From: Phytophthora quininea
Taxonomy: Eukaryota > Oomycota > Peronosporomycetes > Peronosporales > Peronosporaceae
Direction: 5' to 3'
NCBI GenBank assembly: GCA_011947345.1
Contig: JAAVTG010000672.1
Location: 434,001-498,000, forward strand
Length of the DNA stretch: 64,000 nt
Shown here: positions 10,361 to 21,676 of the stretch, one piece after another
How the letters are laid out: every line of letters begins with the position of its first letter
Numbering within the stretch: position 1 is the first letter of the stretch
Translations under genes and position numbers: made by a program
Notes under the pieces: model-generated
The model's input: only the letters and a program-made list of their open reading frames with translations
Database searches by the model: none
What the model was told of the DNA's origin: nothing

Positions 10361-11393
10361 TTACTTCCCACAGGTACTACAGAACTCAGTTCTTCCCCAG
10401 TAGGCGCGGGGCGGCCTACTGGGAGCCGGCTTTCCATGCGCCGAGCATGTTTGGCTCTCGGCATGGGCGCGGCCGAGCTGGCCGGAGCGCTGCCTGCGCA
10501 GAGGACATGTCGGCCTCAAGTGGCGGGCGCTCCCGCAAACATAGCATCGCCGGACGCCTGCTCGTTGCTCGGTAAGTCTGAGCTCCTCGGCTTCATCCTC
10601 AGCATTGCTGAGATCCATGGACTCTTGAACATTCGATCCGGAAGAGCTGGTGTTGGCACCGACTCGAGACAACTTTAAGTTGAACTCGGCATTCAATGCC
10701 ATACTGACGGCCTTCTCAAAGTCGGCCGGGCTCTGACGGAATACTTCCGTACGAGCCACTCCAGCTCGGAGCTCTTCCGTGAAGACGGTCACGGTGACCA
10801 CCTCGGGTAGACGGTCGGCAACCATGCCCGCAATGAGCGTTCGTAGCTCTTGGGCATAGTCCACCAAGTCCTTCTTACCCTGGCGGGTAGCAAGGAAGCG
10901 TGACTCACGCAATACGCCTGGTTAGGCGGCAAGGACACCTGAAAGAGCTTCTCTTTCAGCTCCTTCCAGGTCGGGAAGGCCTCTTCGACAGACGTCCCCG
11001 ACGTCAAGGCCCACTCTCTCGCTCGCCCTTCGAGCTTAGAGATCGCAAGCGCCATGCGCTGGTTCTCCATTTGGAGCATGGCCGATCCCATGGCCATCTC
11101 GACCTCTCGGGTCCACAACAGCAGGTTCTCCCCTCCTTCCCTGAGAAGGTCTTCACGCTCACCGAGAGCGACTTCGCCCGCTGAGGGGGAGCTGCAGCAG
11201 CGACACGCTGCTGGATATGCTCCAGCATAGCATTCTCGTACTTCGAGAACGCCTCAAGGCGCACCGTCACGGCGTCAGGTCCTTGCGACGCAAGGAGCGC
11301 CATGCCCTCAGGGCCCAGCAAGGACGCAAGCTTATTAAGCGTGTCCTGCTGACTAGGAGGCAGGTATGCGAACGCTGCCTGCTCCATCCTCAC
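10361..11393 (-). pseudogene. Ty3/Gypsy gag (copy A/B joint)
   Basis: Gag with a retrotransposon-gag core (LEGRAREWALTSGTSVEEAFPTW, then LPPNQAYC...DLVDYAQELRTLI) and one CCHC zinc knuckle, CYVCGSARHLRPTC (CX2CX4HX4C), close to the C-terminus. The N-terminal codons start at about 11388 (MEQAAFAYLPPSQ). The reading frame is broken at least twice (near 10905 and near 11110-11150). It sits immediately inside the LTR/primer-site region, as expected for gag. Confidence 0.7.
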
Positions 11394-12079
11394 AGATGTT
11401 CAGTCGACGACTCAGGAGTCGGATTGACTACAAGTGCTACCAGGTACAGCGGGGCTGTGTAGCAGTGCACGTGCACAGAGGAAGAGGTAGGACTCCCCGA
11501 GTCTCTCTCTTTAGGCGTCCCGCCTTCGGTTCTATACAAGAACCAAGTACAGTTCCGTAACTAGGACTCGCAGAGTCAGTGTCCCTTAAAACAAGTACAA
11601 CACTAATTAACTGCAAAAATAGAACTGAATTGAATTGTTTATCTGACCTTTGCTGTAAATGTATAGACTAAACTATGTGGCATAGTTAATCTAAGAGATA
11701 TGTAAATGAGTGGTGGAGAGCCAAATGGCTACACTATGGCTACATAGCCAAAAGTCTACACACGGTTATGACTTTCTTGTAACCCCGTTACAGTAGTGCC
11801 CGAGGGAATCGCCTTCGCGGATATTGGAGGTGGAAATCCGTGTAAGTGTGTTGGTGATTGCTTCCAGGACACATGCAGAAAACGCATGGCGATATTTTGC
11901 GCCAAGGATTATTGTGCCTTGCTAGCTGAGTGTCGGCTTCGCGGTGCGTACTCTGGAGTGCCTGGAATTGATAGACACGGACCGCGTTGCATTAGCCGTC
12001 TCCACGACAGCGTGTCTGGAAGTGGGTGGCATTATCGGGGAATACGCTGGCCACCTCTGTGTGTATGCAGCGCTGGTCA

Positions 12080-13835
12080 ACCGACTGACTGCGGGCGCAC
12101 ACCGCGGTTACCACCACCACCACCCCCGACATTTCTTCCGACTGACAAGTACACTGCGGTCACTACTGTCCACGGTCTCCGTCGTTCGAAATACAAACAA
12201 AACGTGAATGCAGGCTCCAAATACGTAGCAGTAGTTGCAACCACACCACTAATGGCCAATGCCGACTTGCCAGCCGCACCGAGGCTAGCCTCGAACTTCC
12301 GTGGGAGCGTAATTCGAGACCATTTGCGCCGACACAGCAATACCAATTTTGGTGGGGTTGTAGGGAGCTATGGTGACACGTTTTGCCTTCTGCAACGTAA
12401 CTGGGATGATATCTCCGGGCCCACCACAAGCATGAGCCTCCATTGGCAGAACTCTTACAGCTAACAGGTCTTCCCGTGATAGCTCCGACACTCTGCGAAC
12501 GACGGCTTAAGTCGGCGTCAAAACGAAATACTCACGGGTTCGTGGTTTGGTCTGAGCAATAATGGCTCAGTTCTTTTAGAGGGGCGCCCATCTTCAGTCA
12601 GCGCCGCGGTGTGTAGTCAAGCTTGAGCAGCGCGTTAAATATCTCGACTGGGTTGTTTCTCGCGGCGAAGCCACTTCAAGTCAAGTACGCTTGCAACGGA
12701 CTAAATCTACCAAACAACTGCTGCCCGCTCATATACTGCCAAAAGGCCAGAAAGCTGGGGTCAGCCATCCACTTCAACAGTATTTGATCCCGCAGTCCAC
12801 AAAACTCCCATTTCGACCTCGCAAACTGTAAATCGTAAACATCACGTATAATGACAGTTGACATACCCGAGGGAAACGTTTTAATTGCTTTGTGAATGTT
12901 TTCCATCGCGTGGAAAAACAGATTAGATACTGAAACCCTTGAAACTCCCAAACACTATCTGCAGCGTGTTATACTGGGCTTGATCGGCATTTGCCATTGC
13001 GTAGCAAACACGCAGGTAGCGAGTGATCCAGAAGAACAATCGCTTCAGCAACAGCAAGACAGCTTCGACAATGAGTTGCATTTCTTGGAACCCACAAACA
13101 GAGCGACTAAGCGAGCGTACGCATGAGGCACAGCTGTCGAAGCGTTGCAAACTGAAGGACGCGCACAAGGACTTCTGTCGGGAGATGGTGGAGAATAGTC
13201 TTCGCCCGATGCGAATCCATCGTGCCGTAGCCCACAAGTTTGCTAACCCGCTAGAAGACTCACCAAGTTGAGTCGTCCAGATCGCGCCTATTTGAAAACC
13301 ATGATCTTATCGACGGCCTACGGAAGTGGATCTACGCGAGGGCTTTCACAGGCGGTGAAGATGCGATGCAGCCCTTTACGTTTGGCTGGGAGCTAGACAG
13401 TGATGGCTATCGTACTGTTGGGAATGGCTCGGATGAACGACTGTTTGTCGTGGAGTTAACTACAAAATCGATGGTTACCGGAAGGCTCTATCCCTTCCCC
13501 AAACAGCCTTATTCATCACATTGACGCTACGCACAAGATGAACTACAGGGAGTATCCAGTCGTGGTGATGGGAATATTTGACCGCTCGCGCAGATTTCGT
13601 CGGAGACATCACCACTTTGAAGGTAGGTGAGCATTTCCCCACGCCAAGCGCACTGCAGCGCCCCACCCTCAAAGCACGAGTCTGAGCTGCATTTCAGCAG
13701 CCTGAGCCGCATCTGGTGGGGCTCCGCCGCTATGCAAATGGTGCAGGCGATCTTGTTGCTCTTGTCTACGTTGAACGCTCTCAACCGCCTCATCTCCGCG
13801 TCCGTCAGCACGCTCCACGGTAAAAGCTTCGGCAT
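12080..13835 (-). pseudogene. MULE transposase with inverted middle segment (copy B)
   Basis: This is a Mutator-like transposase gene in three blocks. The N-terminal block starts at the ATG at 13835 on the minus strand and has a Cys-rich domain (KIACTICIAAEP...LKCSSDSC...CAWRGEM). The middle block is on the plus strand, about 13100-13610, with HKDFCREMVENSLRPMRIHR, a MQPFTFGWELDSDG segment and HIDATHKMNYREYP, which carries the first catalytic Asp. The C-terminal block returns to the minus strand, about 13100-12080, with the second Asp (AMANADQAQYNTLQ), FHAMENIHKAIK, the catalytic Glu in NNPVEIFN (with a stop before it) and a SWIM zinc motif CGCNYCYVFGACIH. Several stops and shifts also occur. 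Long dead. Confidence 0.65.
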
Positions 13836-14081
13836 GAAGGGGAGACGTTGTCTTTGCCACACAAACCGCTCGGCGTGGTGATTGGCTGGCAGTTTCAGAT
13901 ACCTGTCCGATCGCTGCGCTTCACAAAGTGGCACAGATTTTCATAGATCTGGCACCGTTTTGTGGTTCTCAGCGGTGTTGTTACCTGTGCTGACACGCAA
14001 TTGATGTGCATCCCAGTTCGTATTGTGCCATCTCAATGCGATTTCGTGCCAGTTACGCATTCTCGTTGTTGACTGACCGAG

Positions 14082-14190
14082 GTCATGACGAATTTGCCGC
14101 CGCCAGAGCTTGAGGAGACAACGTGAGGGCGTGTTTCTCGTGAAACACAGCGAGATCCACAAGAAGTTCGGGTTGTACCCGGAATCATTA
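14082..14190 (+). pseudogene. Relic of an ABCG gene 3' end (copy B)
   Basis: Same relic as at 1338, with VMTNLPP and VFLVKHSEIHKKFG readable in two frames. One base differs at the start of the second run (GGGCGTG against GGGCTTG in copy A). It lies upstream of the ABC promoter at 14631. Confidence 0.5.
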
Positions 14191-14630
14191 AGGTCAATTG
14201 GTGATTGTTTAATGATTTTGCATGGAACGAAGATCGCAATTTGCAGTGGGAGTCAACAAGCAGGAGTGTTGGTCATTTTCCGTCGAGCGACCATACTGAA
14301 CCAAGCACTATCCAAACCTGCAGTATTCTACAATCCAGCCCAGCGAGCCGCACACCGAGACGAGCACCATGTTCGCGTCGATTGTTGGGCGTCGTAGCGT
14401 CGATCACGGGAGACAATCGACGCTGGAGACGTCCGTTCATTTCAAACCCTGCTGCGCGCCAACATTTAACCTTGGTTTCAGTAAGCACTGTCGTCCCATA
14501 ATCACTATCCCTCCAGCATGGAGTCAACATGTCGGATTGTGCGTCCCGTCAGCAAGTGACAGGCCGCATCTTCAGTGGTGCTGTGCATTTTACCGACCTA
14601 TTAATACGTGTCAAACTTGCTTCCCTGTGA

Positions 14631-14646
14631 GATCACTTCTCAATTC
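14631..14646 (+). promoter_or_regulatory. Oomycete core promoter of ABC copy B
   Basis: Identical to the element at 1888 (GATCACTTCTCAATTC). Predicted transcription start is near 14635 and the ATG is at 14716. Confidence 0.55.
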
Positions 14647-16148
14647 GACTCCTCCGTCCAGTACCCACAGCACCGGGAGACTCGACAGCAACTGAAGAAC
14701 TCTCCGTCCTTCAGTATGCCAACCACGCCCAAAGACTCGATGGGGCCCACGATCGGGTACGACAGCGGCAAGATGCTCATGGCGGAAGGGCCTCTCGCGC
14801 TGCACAACCACGTGGCCTCCCGCATGGAGAAGGCGCTCGGACAGCCACTCCCGCAGATGGAGGTGCGTTTCAAGGACGTGTCCGTCTCGGCCGACATTGT
14901 GGTCAAGGACGCCACCGACATCAAGACGGAGCTGCCCACGCTGATCAACGTGATGCGCACCTCGTTCCGTGAGCTGCGTTCGAGCAAGCACGTGGTCAAG
15001 AAGCAGATCCTGAGGAACGTCAGCGGCGTCTTCAAACCGGGCACCATCACGCTCGTGCTGGGCCAGCCCGGCTCGGGCAAGTCGTCGCTCATGAAGCTGC
15101 TGAGTGGCCGCTTCCCCGAGGAGAAGAACATCACGATGGAAGGTGACGTGACTTACAACGGCACGCCCGCCATGGAACTACTCAACCGGTTGCCGCAGCT
15201 CGTGTCATACGTGACGCAGCGCGACAAGCACTACCCGACGTTGACCGTCAAGGAGACGCTCGAGTTCGCGCACGCTTGCGGCGGAGGGGTCTGCCCAAGG
15301 AATTCGAGCACAACCTCATTAATGGATCGCCCGAGGAAAACGAGGCGGCGCTTGAGGCGGCCCGAGCCATGTTCAAGCACTACCCGGACATCGTCATCCA
15401 GCAGCTTGGTCTCGACAACTGCCAGAACACCATCGTGGGTAACGCCATGCTGCGTGGTGTTTCCGGTGGTGAACGCAAGCGCGTGACCACGGGCGAGATG
15501 GAGTTCGGCAACAAATACGTCATGATGATGGACGAGATCAGCACGGGCTTGGACAGCGCCGCCACCTACGACATCATCGCGACGCAGCGCAGTCTGGCCA
15601 AGAAGTTCCGCAAGACGGTGGTGATCTCGCTGCTGCAGCCATCGCCGGAAGTCTTTGAACTCTTTGACAACGTCGTCATCATGAACGAAGGCTACATGAT
15701 GTACAACGGCCCGCGTACGGAAGCTCTCGGCTACTTTGAGAGTCTGGGCTTCAAGTGTCCTCCACGACGAGATGTGGCCGACTTCCTGTTGGATCTCGGG
15801 ACGAACAAGCAGTACCAGTACGAAGTGGATGTGGCCCCCGGGATTGCGATCCCCCAAACCCCGCCGAGTTTGCAGACACCTTCCAGCGCTCGTCAATATA
15901 CCGGCAAATTGCGGAAAACCTCAACGAGGCTGTGCACCCGAGTCTGATTCAAGACAAGCAGGCGTACATCGATGCCAAGCCGGAATTCCACCAGAACTTT
16001 TCGAGAGCACTGCGCTGCTGATGAAGCGCCAGATCACAGTGACGAGACGTGAGTCGGCGGCACTTATCGGGCGCTTGGTCATGAACACTGTCATGGGCTT
16101 GATGTACTCGAGCGTCTTCTACCAGATCAAACCCACGAATGCTCAGCT

Positions 16149-16153
16149 GGTCA
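16149..16153. repeat. Target-site duplication, left (GGTCA)
   Basis: GGTCA directly precedes the LTR and recurs at 21672-21676 directly after the second LTR. Copies A and C have a single GGTCA at this place. Five bases is the normal duplication for Ty3 integrases. Confidence 0.95.
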
Positions 16154-16386
16154 TGTTGTGGGTTTTACTGGAAGACGAATGAGTCTTGATAAGCTTGCGT
16201 TGTAGCAGGAAAAAGGAAGACTGAGCTATATGAAAGTGCCCTGACGGCAAGTAGACACGAGACGCTGCAGCGTCTGTGCGAAGGAAGTGAAACCTATGAA
16301 ACCTAAAGCAGTGAAACCTATGGGAATGAAACCTAAAACTGCTGGAGTTGGGAGTTGTTGCCTTTTGAGGGATGCTATCCATCACA
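16154..16386 (-). repeat. LTR, 233 bp (3' LTR of the minus-strand element)
   Basis: Plus-strand ends are TGTTGTGGG and CATCACA. It is identical to the LTR at 21439-21671. It contains four short GTGAAACCTA/ATGAAACCTA-like steps near its plus-strand right third. The stop codon of pol overlaps its inner edge. Confidence 0.95.
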
Positions 16387-19300
16387 ATCCCTCCTTTAGA
16401 CGAGCAGTGGCCCGGGTATCGGGTAGCTGGTCGAGATACTCGCGGATGAGCTCCTTGACTTGTCCGAGGTTAGCAAGTGGCTCCCATGACGGGGAAATTG
16501 AGGTGTTTATCCACTTGACCTTGTACTGCTGAATACCCTTGCGTTTTCGATGCCCCGTAATCGCTTGGACCAATTCACCAGTCGATCCGTCGGCAACGAG
16601 TACTGCAGGAGCTCGTTGTTGGCGACTTGGCTCGGGATCGTAGTGGTGACGTCGAAGCAAAGAGACGTGAAACTCGGGAAAAAGACGCAAACCCTCCGGC
16701 AGAGTCAAGCGGTAGCGATCAGGACCCGTGACCGACTCAATACGGTATGGCCCGATAAACCGAGACGCAAATTTGCGCTTGCCCGCTGATCCAGTGTGCG
16801 CGATGTCGAGGTTCTTCGTATCTAGTAGCACTTTATCGCCAACGGCAAAAATGGCAGTCGGACGGTTGCGATCGTAGTGGCGATGCCAGGAACGCTGAGC
16901 CGCAGCCATGGCATCTTGCGCGGCGATCAGAATGGCTTGCTGAGATTCGAGAAATGTTGCGGCTGGCTGAAGCGAAGTAGTAGCAGGGGTAGCGCCAAAT
17001 CACTCACCGATCGCGGTAAATAGCCAAGATCCGCGACGAATGGGGCCAAACCCGTAGTCGAATGGACTCGAGAATTGTACGCAAATTCCGCCAACGGTAG
17101 AAATCCCTCCCAATCGGTCTGATGCGGCTCGAGGAAGTGTCGAAGGTACTCGATGATGAACTTGTTAGTCACCTCCGACTGCCCATCTGTGGAAGGTTTG
17201 AACGCCGTGCTCAAATGCAAGTCGGAACCTTGGAGCTTCATGATGTTCGTCCAGAGCTTCGAAGTAAATTTGGGATCGCGGTCGGAGACAATTGAGCTGG
17301 GAAGACCATGTAGACGTTGATAGGATGCACAGAACTGCTTGGCAGTGTCAAGGGCTGAGTCTGTACTTGAAGCTGGCGTGAAGTGTGCTCGTTTTGTTAG
17401 TCGATCAACAATCACCATTATCGCGTCATGACCGACAGCCGTCGTTGGTAGGCTCACCATGAAGTCCATGCTGATATCTTGCCAGCGTGCCGACGGAATA
17501 TCCAGTGGATGTAGTAGCCCCGGTGCTTTACCGCGTGGGTTCTTCGAACGTTGGCAGGACTCACAACTCGCCACATACTTGCGAACGCTTTTCACCAAAT
17601 TAGGCCAGTAATACTTCGCTGCCATGAAAATGTGGGTCTTATGATATCCAGGGTGACCTCGAGACGCAACATCATGTTCCTCAAAAAGCAGTCGATTGCG
17701 TAGTGCTGGGTCGACAGGAATGCACAATCGGCGTGGAGCATCAGAAAATGGCTGGAAGTAAACTAGGCCGTTGTCAACGTGAAAAAGCCGAAACTCTGAT
17801 GATGGCCTGGCCTGCTCCGTGGTTAGCTGTTTCAAAATTGGACCGAGGAACGTGTCTGTAGGCCCCAGCCGCCGGCACTCGTCGAAAATGGTAGGTGAAC
17901 TAGTGAGACTCATTGCGAAAAGCGCGTTTGGCTCGACTGCAAGCTCTGGTGTGGTCAACGAAGCCAAGAGCGCCGATAGACTGATAGCCCGAGCGGTGCC
18001 GTCGTTCCAGACGGGTTTTCGAGAGATCATATCCGCCACAAAATTCGACTTGCCTTCAATCCACTTGAACATGGGCTGAAATAAAGCCAACTCGTTGAGC
18101 CAGCGCGCCAGTCGTTGCGAGCACGTTTGTTGTTGGAGAATGGTAGCTATCGTGTGATGATCTGTGTTAATGTAGAATGGCCGATCGATCAAATACACTT
18201 TCCAGAGTCGCATCGCGTGTAGTGCGGCAAGAAGCTCCTTCTCGCGAGTCGGGTAGATTACTTCAGCTCGAGAAAGTTTTCGCCCACCGTAAGCGATCAC
18301 TCGCTCTGCGCCATGCTCATCGCGTTGGAACAGATAGCCACCAACTGCAAAGTCTGAAGCGTCCATACTGACGTGGAAGGGCTGCGAAAAATCGGGGTGT
18401 GCCAATATTGGCGGCGATGTTAGCCTCTCCTTGAGTGTTTTGAACGCTGACCTGTGCACTTCGGTGAACTTGATCTCGTCATTCTTAGCCTTGCCCTTGG
18501 TCAGTTCCGTGAGTGGAGCTACTAAAGCAGCGAAGTCGGGACAAAACCGTAGGACATACACACACGTACCCAAGAACGACTGAAGCTGATGCTTCGTGTG
18601 GGGTTCCGGCCAGTCGGCAATGATGCTGCACTTGGTAGGGTCCATGCGAACACCTTCTCTACCGATAAAATCACCAAGACAGGGTATCTCCGCAGCACAG
18701 AATGTGCACTTAGAGAGTTTGATGTACAAGTTCTGATCCACGCAGCGCTGGAATACCTTCTCCAAAGCGGCGAGATGCTCCTCCACAGATTCTGAAGCTG
18801 TAAACACGAAAATGTCGTCGAAGTAGGTTTGGCAGAAATCGCGTTGATCACTGAAGATGCTCTGCACAAGCCGGTTGAAGCACGACGGGCTGCTGGACAC
18901 TCCCATCGGGGTGACCAGGTACTCGTAGAGTCCATCGGGTGTGGAGAAGGCTGTGTACGGGATCGAGTCAGCGCGCAGTCGGACTTGATAAAAACCCCAA
19001 AGCAGGTCCATGGCTGAGAACAGTTTGGCCCCAGCCATCGCTTGATAAATCTCCTCCTTGCGTGGGATGGGGTTGGCTGGCACGCGCATCTTAGCATTCA
19101 GCCCTCTGAAGTCATGTACAATGCGCCATTCTCCGGAGCTCTTCCGCACACAAAATGTTGGCGAACAGTAAGGAGACGCCGACTTGCGGATAATCTTTGC
19201 TGCTAGCATTTCCTTCGTCCACAGACGAATCGCCTCTCGTTGAGCTGCAGACAAAGGGAACTGCTTCCGATGCACTGGCGTGTTGTCTGTCAGCTCGATA

Positions 19301-19990
19301 CTCGCCTCCATTAGACCCTCGCGCACAGGAGGCACAGACGGAAGTTCTTCCCGGAATAATTGAGACCGAAACTTGCAGAGAAGGGGATAGGCCGGTGATG
19401 TCTTCAACGCTTCCCAAGCGAGTTCTTCCTTGGAAGGCGACTCACTTGCGTTGAACAGGAGACAGAATTCGTTGTCGGTGGCCTGGAGCAGGTTCTTCAG
19501 TTGTTTAGTTGAGATGACACGAGTAGCTCCATGAGCAGACTCGTAGTTGTGGCGACTGTAATAATGCAGTAACTCTGTGTCGGAGCACGCAGTAGACCTT
19601 GCAGAACTGCGAACGCGACGACCGCCAACCCGGGCTGCGATGTTAGCGGGTACGCACTGACAAAAAGCCAATGATACGTCGCTGTTGCGTGGCGCGATAG
19701 AGCGGGTTGCCCAATCGATATCCGGGTTTGCAGTAGATAACCAAGGCATGCCCAGGAGGACATCCTTGCCTTCGGGCACCTCCATGACGAGGGCTCGAGT
19801 AACATAAGGGGTAAAACCGGGAATGAGGCACTTCAACCGTGCCACCTTTCGCGGAATGATTAACTTTTGCCGCCACCAATTCGGATAGAGACAGGTGTGG
19901 TGTAGTTCTTCACTGACAGGCCGAGCTGTTCAACGAGCTTGGGCGTGATAGCGTTAAACGATGCACCGCAATCGATAAAGTGGAAACAGC
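16382..19990 (-). CDS. Pol polyprotein: protease, RT, RNase H, integrase, chromodomain
   Basis: The protease has FIDCGAS as active site and LLGMPWL after it. RT has SPTFCVRKSSGEWRIVHDF, LFSAMDLLWGFYQ and YFDDIFVF. RNase H has HVSMDASDFAVGGY and YINTDHHTI. Integrase has an HHCC finger (H...H...CESCQ), the catalytic triad Asp in MDFMVS, Asp in SDRDPKF and Glu in DGQSEVTN, and then a chromodomain (ITGHRKRKG...YKVKW...WEP). All catalytic residues are present. The frame shifts at about 20017, 19866 and 16996, each time as if one base were missing from a short homopolymer. With those counted back, gag-pol would be 1647 codons in one frame. It is probably functional or very recently so. Confidence 0.9.
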
Positions 19991-21319
19991 CTGCGACTGA
20001 ATCGTAGCCGACTGTTCCAAGAAACCATAAATTCCGTCCTTGGGTCTACGGTATGTCGGGCTGTCGCGGCTGTAAACGAATAGAGCCGGTGACTTCTCGC
20101 ATACAGATGGACTCGAAGCCGGTGTGGCTGGGCTCACAGACTGCGTATGGTCTGCACAGTCGGAGCCGTGCTCGGCGGGGCGCCAGCCCGCCGAGCCAAT
20201 TACTTTTTGCACTCCAGTGTTCCCGCGATCGGGACACACTGGCGCAATGTGGCCTGGCTGGCCACAGATGTGGCAGACGATCGGAGTCTTTGCCTTGGGC
20301 TTGTTATTTGAAGCTCGCGGGGTAGAATCGGAAGCTGGCTTGTTCTGCTTCTTCTCGGTTGTGGAGGCTAAAGGCTTCGTGTCGCCAGGACCAGCACTCC
20401 GAGCATCCTCAAAACGTTGCGCGTGCATGATGGCGTCATGTAGCGTCGTAGGAATGTTTTGCGAGATGTGACAGCTGGTGTCCGATCGTAAGTTTTGCTG
20501 ATAGAACCACCGCTTCACAATCTCAGGGAGTTCCATGGTCGACTGCGAGAGGAGCAGCATAAACTTCGACGTGTAGTCCTGCTGCGTTCCAGAAACGCGC
20601 AGCTTGTAGAGCTTCGTCAACAGCTTGTAATCAAAATCACTATCACGAAACCGTAGACGAATCTGCTGTTTGAACACAGCCCAGACGCGTGGTGACTCAC
20701 CCAGTGTAGTCTTGAATTCTCGATACCACGACATGGCTTCAGTGCCTAAAAAGGGGACAACCATGTCGACGAACCGAGAGTCTGGGGAATCCCGCTCAGC
20801 AGCGTACGCGCTGAAGTGTTCCTCGATGTGGAATAGCCACAGCTCGAGGTCTTCAGAGGACTTGCCATTGAACTTCGGCGGGTCCGCCTTCTGCTTCTGC
20901 GTGTTCGCACGCGCCTGGCTCTCGAACATTTCGCGCTGAAACAACGCTTGTTGTTGCATAAACGCTTGGAATTGCTGCTGCTGGGCCTGCATGGCTTGCT
21001 GTTGCTGCGCTTGCATGGCTTGCTGTTGCTGCGCTTGCATGGATTGCTGCTGTACGATGAACATCTGCATGAGCTGTGCAGCTACATCAGCTCCGGCAGC
21101 GGCTGGAGGCGTTGGGGCCTGAGTCGTGTTGCCGGTGGCGGCAGCTGGGACAGTGGACGGCCCAGGGTTTGCTGCGGCCTCACCGCTTGTTGCGTGACCT
21201 TCGGTACCAGCCATATTGGAGTCGTGCATTCCCGCCATGTTGTCTTCGTCGTCTAGCCGGCTCTGCTGACGGGGGCGAAGGTTGGGGGACACGTCTTCAA
21301 CGGGTCGGGGTGTTTTCAT
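19910..21319 (-). CDS. Gag with Q-rich repeat and CCHC zinc knuckle
   Basis: The ATG at 21319 opens 469 codons. Residues from about 90 to 125 are three near-exact copies of an 8-residue MQAQQQQA-type repeat (24-bp DNA repeat, about 20985-21050). The retrotransposon gag core follows (DPPKFNGKSSEDLELWLFHI, then FVDMVVPFLGTEAMSWY), and one zinc knuckle CHICGQPGHIAPVC (CX2CX4HX4C) lies near the end. The last ~35 codons are out of frame relative to the protease. The true product is probably a fused gag-pol, with the gag reading ending in the protease frame. Confidence 0.9.
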   Translation of the reverse strand: MKTPRPVEDVSPNLRPRQQSRLDDEDNMAGMHDSNMAGTEGHATSGEAAANPGPSTVPAAATGNTTQAPTPPAAAGADVAAQLMQMFIVQQQSMQAQQQQAMQAQQQQAMQAQQQQFQAFMQQQALFQREMFESQARANTQKQKADPPKFNGKSSEDLELWLFHIEEHFSAYAAERDSPDSRFVDMVVPFLGTEAMSWYREFKTTLGESPRVWAVFKQQIRLRFRDSDFDYKLLTKLYKLRVSGTQQDYTSKFMLLLSQSTMELPEIVKRWFYQQNLRSDTSCHISQNIPTTLHDAIMHAQRFEDARSAGPGDTKPLASTTEKKQNKPASDSTPRASNNKPKAKTPIVCHICGQPGHIAPVCPDRGNTGVQKVIGSAGWRPAEHGSDCADHTQSVSPATPASSPSVCEKSPALFVYSRDSPTYRRPKDGIYGFLEQSATIQSQAVSTLSIAVHRLTLSRPSSLNSSACQ

Positions 21320-21438
21320 GCGCTTAAGTATCGCACTTAGCCGAGGCGATACAGTAGTCCGGACTTGCTAACGGCGAGTTGGGACTGGGCTGGAAACTTG
21401 AATTCGATCCAGGTATACCTCAGGTATAATTTCGAAAT

Positions 21439-21671
21439 TGTTGTGGGTTTTACTGGAAGACGAATGAGTCTTGATAAGCTTGCGTTGTAGCAGGAAAAAG
21501 GAAGACTGAGCTATATGAAAGTGCCCTGACGGCAAGTAGACACGAGACGCTGCAGCGTCTGTGCGAAGGAAGTGAAACCTATGAAACCTAAAGCAGTGAA
21601 ACCTATGGGAATGAAACCTAAAACTGCTGGAGTTGGGAGTTGTTGCCTTTTGAGGGATGCTATCCATCACA
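21439..21671 (-). repeat. LTR, 233 bp (5' LTR of the minus-strand element)
   Basis: Identical copy of 16154-16386. As the 5' LTR it should hold the promoter of the element, reading toward lower coordinates. The DNA just inside it (21438 downward, ATTTCGAAATTATACC on the minus strand) does not resemble a tRNA 3'-end complement. Confidence 0.95.
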
Positions 21672-21676
21672 GGTCA
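21672..21676. repeat. Target-site duplication, right (GGTCA)
   Basis: Exact repeat of 16149-16153. After it the ABC coding sequence resumes (TGGGAGTCATCTTC) just as in copies A and C. Confidence 0.95.

Larger units (their letters stand above)
8472..11792 (-). mobile_element. Degenerate Ty3/Gypsy element, 3'-truncated in RT (between copies A and B)
   Basis: On the minus strand the order is LTR (about 11792-11445), primer-site candidate, gag (from about 11388), protease and reverse transcriptase, ending abruptly at YFDDIFV. RNase H, integrase and the 3' LTR are missing and are replaced by a hAT fragment. The element is frame-broken in gag and between gag and protease. It forms the joint between tandem units: its gag start belongs to the next unit, and the same composite is found at 26762-30076. 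Confidence 0.7.
16154..21671 (-). mobile_element. Complete Ty3/Gypsy chromovirus-type retrotransposon, recent insertion
   Basis: The 5518-bp element has two 233-bp LTRs that look identical base by base, TG...CA ends and a 5-bp target duplication. One gag-pol gene is read on the minus strand. A purine-rich tract (AAAGGAGGGA, about 16387-16396 on the minus strand) borders the 3' LTR. Order: gag, protease, RT, RNase H, integrase, chromodomain. Identical LTRs and an empty site in copies A and C show a very recent insertion after the unit was duplicated. No TGG-type primer site directly abuts the 5' LTR. Confidence 0.95.
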
